Source: Paraburkholderia hiiakae (lineage in GTDB: Bacteria; Pseudomonadota; Gammaproteobacteria; Burkholderiales; Burkholderiaceae). Taken from it: 64,000 bases of DNA. Position numbers and translations under genes: made by a program. Under the pieces are notes generated by a model. That model saw only the letters and a list, made by a program, of their open reading frames with translations. It searched no databases and was not told the DNA's origin. Where the stretch lies: NCBI RefSeq assembly GCF_904848665.1, contig NZ_CAJHCQ010000012.1:62001-126000 (forward strand), in the 5' to 3' direction. Of the stretch, positions 36,425 through 45,353 are shown one piece after another (position 1 is the stretch's first letter; each line of letters begins with the position of its first letter).

Positions 36425-38443
36425 TCACGGATGGCGGATATAGTCCACCAACGCAACCGTATACGCGTCAGGCTTACGATCGAGCAGACTCACGCCAATC
36501 GCCACAAGAAAGCCTGCTGGCACACCGAACACGCCCGAACTGATCGGCTCGATGCCAAACCATCGCGGACCCTCAAAGCCCGTGAGCTGCGTAAAGAACG
36601 GGTACGTCGAGACGATGTAATAGACACACACGGTCAGGCCAGCAATCATGCCGGCCACGGCGCCCAGACGCGTCGTGCGCTTCCAGAACACGCCGAGCAC
36701 GAGCACGGGAAAGAGACTCGACGCCGCGAGCGAAAACGCCGCCCCCACCAGAAAAAGGATGTTGCCCGCGTTGAGCGACGCCACATACGAAGCGAACAGC
36801 GCCACGCCGAGCAGCAGGATCTTCGACATCGTCACGCGCCGCTGGCTCGACGCGCTCGGATCGACCATGTGGTAGTACACGTCGTGCGAAAGCACGTTCG
36901 AGATCGTGAGCAGCAGACCGTCCGCAGTCGAGAGCGCGGCCGCGAGCGCACCCGAGGCGATGAGCCCGGACATCACGTACGGCAGCCCGGCGATTTCCGG
37001 TGCGGCGAGCACGACCATGTCGGGCTGCATCTGGATGTCGCTCCAGCGCACCACGCCGTCGCCATTCACATCCGCGATGCCGATGAGATACGGCTCGACG
37101 CGCCGCCATTGCATGACCCAATGCGGCAAATCGTCGAAGCGCTGCCCCACCAGATGCGTGAGGATCTCGAACTTGATCAGCACCGCGAGCACCGGCACGG
37201 TCAGATAAAACAGCGCGACGAAGAAGAGCGTCCAGCCGACCGATCGCCGCGCCGAGGCCACCGAGGTCGTCGTGTTATAGCGCGTGAGTATGTGCGGCAG
37301 GCTCGCTGTGCCCAGTGAAAGGCACAGAAGTAGCGAAAGGAAGTTGCGTTGATGAATGCGCCGCTCGGCATCGTCGGCGGCGGGGAACGGTTCGTTCATC
37401 GGTACGGGCGGCGCGGCGCGCTCAAGCAGGTCGTCGCGCTGCCGCGTCCACACCATGCGTGCGGCGTCCACGTCTCGCGGGAAAGCGTTCAATTCACGCT
37501 GAAGTGAATCGATATCGCGCAGCGGACCGTTGTGGCGGCGCAGGTCCGCAAGCGACTCGACGAGGTGCGTCTTCTGGGCGACGTACGACTGCGGCAGCGT
37601 GTCGAGGCGCGTCTGCCACTGCGCCGCGCGCTTGCGGTATTCGTCGCGCACGGTGGCTTCGGCACTCGCGCCGCGCACGTCGTGCTCGAGCGCTTCCACG
37701 CGCTGCATCACGCTGCCGTAGTCGACTTGCGGCAGCCATCCAAGGCCGTCGCGATGCGCGATCAGCGAGACTGGAATCAGGATGGCCGCAATCAGGATGA
37801 TGTATTGCGCGACCTGCGTCCACGTGACGGCGCGCATGCCGCCGAGAAACGAACACACGAGTATGCCCGCCAGCCCGCAAAAGATGCCGATGGCGAAGTC
37901 CACGCCGATGAAGCGCGTGGCGATCAGTCCCACGCCCTGGATTTGCGCGACAAGGTAGACGAACGAGCAGAGGATGGTCGCAAGCACGGCGAGCGCGCGC
38001 ACGAGGTTGCTCGAAAAGCGCGTGCCGAGGAAGTCGGGAATCGTATAGCGCGCGAGCTTACGCACATACGGCGCGAGCAGGAAGGCGACGAGGCAGTAGC
38101 CACCTGTCCAGCCCATCAGATAAGCGAGTCCGTCGTAGCCGCTCGCGTAGAGCGAACCTGCAAGGCCAATGAACGACGCAGCGGAAAGCCAGTCGGCGGC
38201 CGTCGCCATGCCGTTGAAGAACGAGGGCACGCGCCGCCCGGCCACGTAGTATTCGACGAGGTCGGAAGTGCGCGAGAGCAGCCCGATCACCGCGTACACC
38301 GCGATCGGCACGAACAGGAACACGTAGCCGATCCACATGCCGGGGCCGGTGGAGAGCTCGATGCGCCACATCACGTAGACAAAGGCGAGAAAGCCGAGCG
38401 TGTACAGCGCGTAGGAGCGGATCAGCCGGTGCGCGAGCTTCAT
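36425..38443 (-). CDS. Sodium:solute symporter, acetate-permease-like (large subunit)
   Basis: 672 residues of the SSS family, with the GRRVPSFFNGMATAADWLSAASFIG region near TM2-3 and TADGLLLTISNVLSHD. Two insertions stand out. Residues about 240-360 are a charged, partly coiled-coil stretch between helices. Asp458-Asp469 (DVNGDGVVRWSD) is a canonical EF-hand calcium loop. This subgroup pairs with a small DUF4212 subunit, encoded immediately upstream with a 4-base overlap. With acs next door, acetate or another short acid is the likely substrate. Confidence 0.88.
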   Translation of the reverse strand: MKLAHRLIRSYALYTLGFLAFVYVMWRIELSTGPGMWIGYVFLFVPIAVYAVIGLLSRTSDLVEYYVAGRRVPSFFNGMATAADWLSAASFIGLAGSLYASGYDGLAYLMGWTGGYCLVAFLLAPYVRKLARYTIPDFLGTRFSSNLVRALAVLATILCSFVYLVAQIQGVGLIATRFIGVDFAIGIFCGLAGILVCSFLGGMRAVTWTQVAQYIILIAAILIPVSLIAHRDGLGWLPQVDYGSVMQRVEALEHDVRGASAEATVRDEYRKRAAQWQTRLDTLPQSYVAQKTHLVESLADLRRHNGPLRDIDSLQRELNAFPRDVDAARMVWTRQRDDLLERAAPPVPMNEPFPAADDAERRIHQRNFLSLLLCLSLGTASLPHILTRYNTTTSVASARRSVGWTLFFVALFYLTVPVLAVLIKFEILTHLVGQRFDDLPHWVMQWRRVEPYLIGIADVNGDGVVRWSDIQMQPDMVVLAAPEIAGLPYVMSGLIASGALAAALSTADGLLLTISNVLSHDVYYHMVDPSASSQRRVTMSKILLLGVALFASYVASLNAGNILFLVGAAFSLAASSLFPVLVLGVFWKRTTRLGAVAGMIAGLTVCVYYIVSTYPFFTQLTGFEGPRWFGIEPISSGVFGVPAGFLVAIGVSLLDRKPDAYTVALVDYIRHP

Positions 38444-38805
38444 CGTTGCTGGGCCCTGCTCGCCTCGCGTATGGCGAGGTCGGCTTCGAGCGCGGCCTGC
38501 AGCACGCGGTCGGCGCGCTGCATCAGCACGATATAGATCGCGACGAGCAGCACGTAGAGCAGGATCGCGCCCTGTGCGCCAAGGTAGAACGGCAAGCTGA
38601 AGCCCGCGAAGCGCACGTCGGCGAGCGTGCGCGCAAAGAGCGGCGCGACGAACGAGACAAGAAAGCCGATCGTCATGAGCACGGCGATCAGCGCGACGTT
38701 GAAGCGCCAGTAGCGCCGATGCGCGCGAGCCATCGCCTCGCTCACCGGGGGCGGCTCAGGCAATGGATTGAGATTGTTCTGCGGTGTAGTGTGTGGCGCG
38801 GCCAT
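38440..38805 (-). CDS. DUF4212 small subunit of the sodium:solute symporter
   Basis: 121 residues with two membrane helices (FNVALIAVLMTIGFLVSFVAP and AILLYVLLVAIYIVLM), preceded by HRRYWRFN. This is the DUF4212 pattern found beside VC_2705-type symporters. Its stop overlaps the symporter ATG (ATGA). A much longer in-frame reading runs antisense-like into acs and is rejected. Confidence 0.88.
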   Translation of the reverse strand: MAAPHTTPQNNLNPLPEPPPVSEAMARAHRRYWRFNVALIAVLMTIGFLVSFVAPLFARTLADVRFAGFSLPFYLGAQGAILLYVLLVAIYIVLMQRADRVLQAALEADLAIREASRAQQR

Positions 38806-38915
38806 GCGCCTGTGTAGCAAAAACGCGTATTGCCGGCAATCAGGGGCAATGCGGGGCAAAGCGGGGATCGATGCTGTGCGCGGCGCCAGGCAAGGCGCCG
38901 CGCGAACCTCAAGCG

Positions 38916-40898
38916 TTAGAGCGATTCCCCAAGCTGATCCAGAATCGCCGGGTTTTCCAGCGTGGAAACGTCCTGCGTGATCGCCTCGCCCTTCGCGAGC
39001 GAGCGCAGCAAGCGGCGCATGATCTTGCCCGAACGCGTCTTCGGCAGGTTTTCGCCGAAGCGGATGTCCTTGGGCTTGGCGATCGGTCCGATTTCCTTGC
39101 CCACCCAGGCGCGCAGATCGTTGGCGAGCTTCACGGCCTCGTCGCCCTGCGGACGCGTGGCCTTGAGCACCACGAAGGCCACCACGGCTTCGCCGGTCGT
39201 GTCGTCGGGGCGGCCCACCACGGCGGCTTCGGCCACGAGCGGGTTCGCCACCAGCGCCGACTCGATCTCCATCGTGCCGAGGCGGTGACCCGAGACGTTC
39301 AGCACGTCGTCGATCCGGCCCATGATCGTGAAGTAGCCCGTGTCCTTGTCGCGCACGCTGCCGTCGCCGGCCAGATACAGCTTGCCGCCCAGTTCCTCGG
39401 GGAAGTAGCCCGACTTGTAGCGATCCGGGTTGCCCCACACGTTGCGGATCATCGCGGGCCACGGGCGCTTGACGACGAGAATGCCGCCCTGCCCGTTCGG
39501 CACGTCCTGGCCGGTTTCGTCGACGATCGCGGCCATGATGCCCGGCAGCGGCAGCGTGCACGAGCCTGGCACGAGGGGCGTCGCGCCCGGCAGCGGCGTG
39601 ATCATGTGGCCGCCCGTTTCGGTCTGCCACCACGTGTCGACGATCGGGCAGCGCTTCGCGCCCACATTTTCGTAGTACCACATCCACGCTTCGGGGTTGA
39701 TCGGCTCGCCGACCGTGCCGAGAATGCGCAGCGAAGAAAGGTCATAGCTCTTCGGGTGCACCTTCGCGTCGGCTTCGGACATCTTGATGAGCGAGCGGAT
39801 CGCCGTGGGCGCCGTGTAGAACACGGTGACCTTGTGCTTGGCGATCATGTCCCAGAAGCGGCCCGCGTTCGGGTAGGTGGGCACGCCTTCGAACACCACC
39901 TGGGTCGCGCCGATCGTAAGCGGACCATAAGCGATATAGCTGTGGCCCGTGATCCAGCCGATGTCGGCCGTGCACCAGAACACGTCGCTCGGCTTGTGGT
40001 CGAAGGTCCACTTCATGGTTTGCGCGGCCCACAGCAAGTAGCCGCCCGTGCTGTGCTGCACGCCCTTCGGCTTGCCCGTCGAGCCCGACGTGTAGAGGAT
40101 GAAGAGCGGGTGTTCCGCGCCCACGGGCACCGGTGCGCACGTGTCGCTCTCGGCCGCCGAAAGCTCGTGCATCCACTGGTCGCGGCCTTCGTGCCATGCG
40201 ACCTTGCCGCCCGTGCGCTTGTAGACGATCACGCTGTGCACCGCTTCGCAGCCGCCCATGGCGAGCGCTTCATCGGCGATGTTCTTCAGCGGCAGCGCCT
40301 TGCCGCCGCGCATCTGTTCGTCGGCGGTGATGAGCGCGACTGCGCCAACGTCGACCATGCGCTCGTTGAGCGACTTCGACGAGAAGCCGCCGAACACCAC
40401 CGAGTGCGTAGCGCCGATGCGCGCGCAGGCCTGCATGGCAACCACGCCTTCGACCGACATCGGCATGTAGATGACCACGCGGTCGCCCTTCTTCACGCCG
40501 CGTTTCTTCAGCGCATTGGCGAAGCGCGAAACGCGCGCGAGCAGGTCCGTGTAGGTGACGTTCGTCACGGTGCCGTCGTCGGCTTCGAAGACGATCGCGA
40601 CGCGCTCGCCATTGCCCGCTTCGACGTGGCGGTCGAGGCTGTTGTACGAGGCGTTGAGTTCGCCGTCTTCGAACCACGTGTAGAACGGCGCCTTCGATTC
40701 GTCGAGCACCTTCGTGAACGGCTTTTGCCAGCTCAGCGTTTCACGCGCGAGGCGCGCCCAGAAGCCTTCGTAATCGCGTTCGGCTTCGGCGCACAGCGCC
40801 TTGTAGGCGTCCATGCCGGACACCGTGGCGCCGGCCACCGTTTGCTCGGACGGCGCAAAGACGCGGCGTTCCTGAAGAACCGATTCAATCGCAGACAT
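38916..40898 (-). CDS. acs: Acetyl-CoA synthetase
   Basis: 660 residues. The AMP-binding motif YTSGSTGKPKGVQ, WWQTETGG, DVLNVSGHRLGT hinge and C-terminal PKTRSGKIMRR (the lysine regulated by acetylation) are all present. It converts acetate, ATP and CoA to acetyl-CoA in the cytosol. ATG 40898 has AAGGGG upstream. The symporter subunit genes follow 110 bases downstream in the same direction, making an acetate uptake-and-activation unit. Confidence 0.97.
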   Translation of the reverse strand: MSAIESVLQERRVFAPSEQTVAGATVSGMDAYKALCAEAERDYEGFWARLARETLSWQKPFTKVLDESKAPFYTWFEDGELNASYNSLDRHVEAGNGERVAIVFEADDGTVTNVTYTDLLARVSRFANALKKRGVKKGDRVVIYMPMSVEGVVAMQACARIGATHSVVFGGFSSKSLNERMVDVGAVALITADEQMRGGKALPLKNIADEALAMGGCEAVHSVIVYKRTGGKVAWHEGRDQWMHELSAAESDTCAPVPVGAEHPLFILYTSGSTGKPKGVQHSTGGYLLWAAQTMKWTFDHKPSDVFWCTADIGWITGHSYIAYGPLTIGATQVVFEGVPTYPNAGRFWDMIAKHKVTVFYTAPTAIRSLIKMSEADAKVHPKSYDLSSLRILGTVGEPINPEAWMWYYENVGAKRCPIVDTWWQTETGGHMITPLPGATPLVPGSCTLPLPGIMAAIVDETGQDVPNGQGGILVVKRPWPAMIRNVWGNPDRYKSGYFPEELGGKLYLAGDGSVRDKDTGYFTIMGRIDDVLNVSGHRLGTMEIESALVANPLVAEAAVVGRPDDTTGEAVVAFVVLKATRPQGDEAVKLANDLRAWVGKEIGPIAKPKDIRFGENLPKTRSGKIMRRLLRSLAKGEAITQDVSTLENPAILDQLGESL

Positions 40899-41304
40899 CG
40901 ACAACCCCTTGGTGAAGATGAAACGTCAAACTCGCGGACGCGCACGTGCATCTTCGATGCGCGTGCGCGCCGTCTCCGTGCGCCGCCGCCCGCATACGGG
41001 CGCGGCGCTATTGGCTTGCGCTGCAAGCCACCATTGTGGCATCGCAGCATGCATGGGTGCGCGCGCTTCACAGTCCGCTTCACAGCCTGATTCGCAGCAC
41101 GATCCGCAGCACGATCCGCAGCACGATCCGCAGCACGAACGTGCGACAAGACGATCTTCGCAAACCACCCATGCCGGCAAGATTAAGCGTAGCAACTTAC
41201 CGGCCACTTACGCGCGCACATGCAGACATTGCAGGACGCGCGCCATGGCGCGCAAGTAAGCAGACATTTAGAATGCTAACTGAACTGCGCACCCGGATTC
41301 CAGC
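40899..41304. other. Divergent acs / DMT-transporter intergenic region
   Basis: 406 bases with no convincing gene. It holds the 12-base tandem repeat at 41089-41136. Frames crossing it are Arg/Ser-rich with no ribosome sites. Confidence 0.5.
41089..41136. repeat. 12-base tandem repeat, four copies
   Basis: GATTCGCAGCAC is followed by three exact copies of GATCCGCAGCAC. The first unit differs at one base. It lies about 190 bases upstream of acs and 170 upstream of the transporter start. Confidence 0.9.
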
Positions 41305-42201
41305 TTGAATCGCTATTCTCTGTTTCTCATCGCCTCGATGCTGCTCGTGGGCAGCAACGTCGGCATCGGCAAGTCGATCGTCGCCTTCATTCCCGTTCCC
41401 CTCTTCGCGCTGCTGCGCTTCGTGATCGCCCTTGCGGTGCTCGGGCCGCTCCTGCGTCGCGCCAAAATGCGGCGCGTGAAGCGCGGCGAATGGGTCAATC
41501 TGTTCCTCCAGGCGCTGTTTGGGACATTCGGGTTTACGCTGCTGATGCTCGGCGGCGTACAGCGCACGAGCGCGGTCGCGGCCGGTGTCATCACGAGCAC
41601 GATTCCCGCGGTGGTCGCCCTCCTCTCGTGGCTCTTCCTGCGCGAGCGGCCCGATGCGCGCGCGCTCGCTTCCATCGCGCTCGCCATTGCGGGCATCGCG
41701 GTCATCAATCTCGCGCACGTAGGCGGCAGCGGCGAGACCGGCGCGAGCTCGTTCGTCGGCAACCTGATGGTGCTCGGCGCGGTGTGCTGCGAATCGCTCT
41801 ATGTGATCCTTTCGCGCCGGCTCACCCAGACGCTCGCGCCGCTCGACATCTGCGCATACACACACCTGTTCGGCTTTCTGTTGATGCTGCCCGTGGGGCT
41901 GCCCAGCGCCCTGTCGTTCGATTTTTCGGGCGTGCCCGCGGGCATCGGGTGGCTCGCGCTCTGGTACGGGCTTTCGGCGAGCGTGTTCTCGTTCTGTCTC
42001 TGGATGATGGGTATTCGCCACGTGCCGGGCAGCATTGCAGGCGTGTTCACGGCGGTGCTGCCGGTGGCAGCGGCCGTGTACGGCATCGCGTTCCTCGGCG
42101 AGCGGCCCACGCCCGCGCATGGCATTGCGCTCGCCTGCGTGGTGGCCGGCATCGGGCTCGCGAGTCTCAAGACGAAGCGCCTGCCGCCCCTAGCCTCATG
42201 A
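41305..42201 (+). CDS. EamA/DMT-family transporter
   Basis: 298 residues with ten hydrophobic helices in two EamA halves (GGVQRTSAVAAGVITSTIPAVVALLSWLFLRERP and PGSIAGVFTAVLPVAAAVYGIAFLGERP repeats). It is probably an exporter of a metabolite or amino acid. The frame can begin at TTG 41305, which includes the whole first helix, but no ribosome site is visible; ATG 41338 would cut that helix. Confidence 0.85.
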   Translation: MNRYSLFLIASMLLVGSNVGIGKSIVAFIPVPLFALLRFVIALAVLGPLLRRAKMRRVKRGEWVNLFLQALFGTFGFTLLMLGGVQRTSAVAAGVITSTIPAVVALLSWLFLRERPDARALASIALAIAGIAVINLAHVGGSGETGASSFVGNLMVLGAVCCESLYVILSRRLTQTLAPLDICAYTHLFGFLLMLPVGLPSALSFDFSGVPAGIGWLALWYGLSASVFSFCLWMMGIRHVPGSIAGVFTAVLPVAAAVYGIAFLGERPTPAHGIALACVVAGIGLASLKTKRLPPLAS

Positions 42202-42377
42202 GCACCGCGTAATCGATATGAAAGCATCGGAACGCGAGCCGCGCTGTCGGAATCCCGGCGAGCCCTTCCTGCGACGCTGTACAATAGCGCCCGCCCGGCC
42301 CCTCGCGCGCGCCTTCTGGCCCCAACCAGACGACCCCGCCCTGGCGGCCCCGCCTGATTTCGCCACCGTGATTGCCC

Positions 42378-43022
42378 ATGTCCGCCGCACGCCCCCAGCC
42401 GCCTTCCGCCGCCGCACCGGGTAAAGCCCGTCGCCGCATGCGTCCGCTGCCCAGCATCATCTTCATGAGCCGCTGGCTGCAGGTGCCGCTCTATCTAGGT
42501 CTGATCCTCGCGCAAGCCGTGTACTGCGTGCTGTTCCTCAAGGAGGTCTGGCACCTCGTGAGCCACGCCACCACGCTCGACGAAACCAGCATCATGCTGG
42601 CCGTGCTCGGCCTGATCGACGTGGTGATGATCTCGAACCTGCTCATCATGGTGATCGTGGGCGGCTACGAGACCTTCGTCTCGCGCCTGAATCTCGAAGG
42701 CCATCCCGACGAGCCCGAGTGGCTCGACCACGTGAACGCCGGCGTGCTCAAGGTGAAGCTCGCCATGGCGCTCATCAGCATTTCGTCGATCCACCTGCTC
42801 AAGACCTTCATCAATCCCGACGCCGCTTCGGCGCATACGGTGATGTGGCAGGTGATCATCCATGTGGCGTTCCTCGCTTCCGCGCTCGTGATGGCGTGGA
42901 TCGACCGCATCACCACGCATACGCACCCCGAACACTATCAGGAGCTCGCCGCGCGCCATCCGGTGCCAGGCGGGCATGCCGCTGCGCGTCAGGCAGTTCC
43001 CGAGCACGCCGAGTCAGACTAA
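42378..43022 (+). CDS. YqhA/UPF0114 family membrane protein
   Basis: About 214 residues with four hydrophobic helices. LYLGLILAQAVYCVLFLKEV, IDVVMISNLLIMVIVGGYETFVS and LKVKLAMALISISSIHLLKTF are family features. Its function is unknown. Starts at 42378 and a downstream ATG (MRPLPSIIF, about 42438) are both possible. Fumarase follows 53 bases later. Confidence 0.8.
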   Translation: MSAARPQPPSAAAPGKARRRMRPLPSIIFMSRWLQVPLYLGLILAQAVYCVLFLKEVWHLVSHATTLDETSIMLAVLGLIDVVMISNLLIMVIVGGYETFVSRLNLEGHPDEPEWLDHVNAGVLKVKLAMALISISSIHLLKTFINPDAASAHTVMWQVIIHVAFLASALVMAWIDRITTHTHPEHYQELAARHPVPGGHAAARQAVPEHAESD

Positions 43023-43075
43023 ACGGCGCACGCTGCACACACTATTCAAAACACCCGTCCCCACAGAAGCTAGCC

Positions 43076-44599
43076 ATGACCGTCATCAAACAGGAAGACC
43101 TCATCCAGAGCATTGCGGATTCGCTGCAATACATCAGCTACTACCATCCGCAGGACTACATCGAGGCGCTCGGCCGCGCGTACGAACTCGAAGAGAGCGC
43201 GGCCGCGAAGGACGCGATCGCGCAGATCCTCACGAACAGTCGCATGTGCGCCGAAGGCCGCCGCCCGATCTGCCAGGACACGGGCATCGTCACGATCTTC
43301 GTGAAGGTCGGCATGGACGTGCGTTGGGACGGCGCCACGATGGGCGTGACCGACATGATCAACGAGGGCGTGCGCCGCGGTTATCTGAACCCGGACAACG
43401 TTCTGCGTGCCTCGATCGTGAGCCCGCCCGAGGGTGGCCGCAAGAACACGAAGGACAACACGCCGGCCGTGATCCACTACGAAATCGTGCCGGGCGACAA
43501 AGTCGATGTTCAGGTTGCGGCCAAGGGCGGCGGCTCGGAGAACAAGTCGAAGTTCGTCATGCTCAACCCATCCGACTCGATCGTCGACTGGGTGCTCAAG
43601 ACCGTGCCGACGATGGGCGCGGGCTGGTGCCCGCCGGGCATGCTCGGTATCGGCATCGGCGGCACCGCTGAAAAGGCGATGCTGATGGCGAAGGAATCGT
43701 TGATGGAATCCATCGACATCCAGGACATCATCAAGCGCGGCCCGAAGGACTGGATCGAAGAGCTGCGCGTGGAACTGCACGAGAAGGTCAACGCGCTCGG
43801 CATCGGCGCGCAAGGCCTGGGCGGTCTCGCCACCGTGCTCGACGTGAAGATTCATGCGGCTCCCACGCACGCGGCTTCGAAGCCCGTCGCGATGATCCCG
43901 AACTGCGCCGCCACGCGCCATGCGCACTTCGTGCTCGACGGCTCGGGCCCGGCGAAGCTCGAAGCGCCGTCGCTCGACGCATGGCCGAAGGTCAACTGGG
44001 AACCGAACACGGAAACGAGCAAGCGCGTTGACCTCAACACGCTCACGCCGGAAGAAGTCGCTTCGTGGAAGCCGGGCCAGACGCTGCTGCTCTCGGGCAA
44101 GATGCTCACGGGCCGCGACGCCGCGCACAAGCGCATCGCCGACATGCTCGCCAAGGGCGAGAAGCTGCCGGTGGACTTCAAGAACCGTGTGATCTACTAC
44201 GTCGGCCCGGTCGATCCGGTGCGCGACGAAGTGGTCGGCCCCGCAGGCCCCACCACGGCCACCCGCATGGACAAGTTCACCGACCTGATGCTCTCGCAAA
44301 CGGGCCTCATCTCGATGGTCGGCAAGGCCGAGCGCGGCCCGGTCGCGATCGAGGCGATCAAGAAGCACAAGGCGGCTTACCTGATGGCGGTTGGTGGCGC
44401 GGCTTACCTCGTTTCGAAGGCGATCCGCGGCTCGAAGGTCCTCGCGTTCGAAGACCTCGGCATGGAAGCCATCTACGAGTTCGACGTGCAGGACATGCCG
44501 GTGACCGTCGCAGTCGATTCGTCGGGCACCTCGGTTCACAAGACCGGCCCCGCCGAATGGCAGGCGAAGATCGGCAAGATTCCGGTCGCCACGGTTTGA
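43076..44599 (+). CDS. Class I fumarate hydratase (4Fe-4S)
   Basis: 507 residues, single chain. The cluster cysteines are in RRPICQDTG, AGWCPPG and PNCAATRHAHF. GIGGTAEKAMLMAKESL and TTATRMDKFTDLML are typical of FumA-type enzymes. It interconverts fumarate and malate in the TCA cycle and is oxygen-sensitive, unlike class II. An intrinsic terminator follows. Confidence 0.95.
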   Translation: MTVIKQEDLIQSIADSLQYISYYHPQDYIEALGRAYELEESAAAKDAIAQILTNSRMCAEGRRPICQDTGIVTIFVKVGMDVRWDGATMGVTDMINEGVRRGYLNPDNVLRASIVSPPEGGRKNTKDNTPAVIHYEIVPGDKVDVQVAAKGGGSENKSKFVMLNPSDSIVDWVLKTVPTMGAGWCPPGMLGIGIGGTAEKAMLMAKESLMESIDIQDIIKRGPKDWIEELRVELHEKVNALGIGAQGLGGLATVLDVKIHAAPTHAASKPVAMIPNCAATRHAHFVLDGSGPAKLEAPSLDAWPKVNWEPNTETSKRVDLNTLTPEEVASWKPGQTLLLSGKMLTGRDAAHKRIADMLAKGEKLPVDFKNRVIYYVGPVDPVRDEVVGPAGPTTATRMDKFTDLMLSQTGLISMVGKAERGPVAIEAIKKHKAAYLMAVGGAAYLVSKAIRGSKVLAFEDLGMEAIYEFDVQDMPVTVAVDSSGTSVHKTGPAEWQAKIGKIPVATV

Positions 44600-44621
44600 T
44601 GCCAGCCTGATGTCTGTTTAA

Positions 44622-44651
44622 AAACCGGGGCCTCGCGCCCCGGTTTTTTTT
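44622..44651 (+). terminator. Intrinsic terminator after fumarase
   Basis: AAACCGGGGC (44622-44631) and GCCCCGGTTT (44637-44646) form a 10-base stem with a 5-base loop, running into eight T. Confidence 0.93.
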
Positions 44652-44669
44652 GCGCCACACAAAGCGTAC

Positions 44670-44684
44670 TGAGATTAATTCTCA
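44670..44684. promoter_or_regulatory. Fur-box-like site upstream of bfr
   Basis: TGAGATTAATTCTCA matches the 7-1-7 Fur model (TGATAAT-N-ATTATCA) at 11 of 14 positions and aligns with three other sites in this window. It is 117 bases before bfr. Confidence 0.6.
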
Positions 44685-44800
44685 GCACTGATTAAATCGC
44701 CGATATTTACTGCAATTCAACGTAGATTCGGCCTTGGCTTTTGTGTATTGAGCGTTTATTGTTGGAAACCAGTCACCGCCCCACAAAGAAAGGAACGACT

Positions 44801-45280
44801 ATGCAAGGCGACAAGAAGGTCATCGAATATCTGAACGCGCAGCTCAAGAACGAGCTCACGGCTATCAATCAGTATTTTCTGCATGCCCGCATGTACAAGC
44901 ACTGGGGCCTCGAGAAACTCGGCAAGCATGAATATGACGAATCGATCGGCGAAATGAAGCATGCCGACTGGCTCATCGAACGTATTTTCATGCTCGACGG
45001 TCTGCCGAATCTGCAAGACCTGCACAAGCTGCTGATTGGCGAGGAAACCAAGGAAATCATCGAGTGCGATTTGAAGCTCGAGCAGATTTCGCAGTCCACT
45101 TGCAAGGAAGCCATTGTGTATTGCGAATCGGTGCGTGATTTCATTTCGCGCGAAATCTTCGTGAAGATTCTCGACGACACGGAAGAGCACATCGACTGGC
45201 TCGAAACGCAGCTCGACCTCATCGGCAAGGTCGGCATCCAGAATTACCAGCAGTCGGCCATGGGTTCGGTAGAATCCTGA
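44801..45280 (+). CDS. bfr: Bacterioferritin
   Basis: 159 residues, usual length. Iron-centre residues Glu18, Glu51, His54, Glu94 and His130 are present, and Met52 is there for heme. The position equivalent to E. coli Glu127 is Thr, with Glu128 and Glu129 next to it. It oxidises and stores iron in a 24-subunit shell. AAGGAA lies upstream of the ATG. A Fur-box-like site precedes it, and its partner bfd lies 1.3 kb downstream past murI. Confidence 0.95.
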   Translation: MQGDKKVIEYLNAQLKNELTAINQYFLHARMYKHWGLEKLGKHEYDESIGEMKHADWLIERIFMLDGLPNLQDLHKLLIGEETKEIIECDLKLEQISQSTCKEAIVYCESVRDFISREIFVKILDDTEEHIDWLETQLDLIGKVGIQNYQQSAMGSVES

Positions 45281-45353
45281 CCGCACGCCTTAGCGCCTGC
45301 CGCGTATCCGTCCGCCCTGGCGGTTGCGCCCCAACCCTTTTGCGCCCATCCCC

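Noticed and set aside
41089..41136. Short CRISPR array
   Set aside because: The 12-base units are directly adjacent with no spacers, and no cas genes are present; it is a simple tandem repeat.
40909..41259. 116-residue plus-strand frame crossing the 12-base repeat
   Set aside because: It lies in the divergent promoter region, is Arg/Ser-rich, has no ribosome site, and its apparent repeats simply reflect the DNA array.
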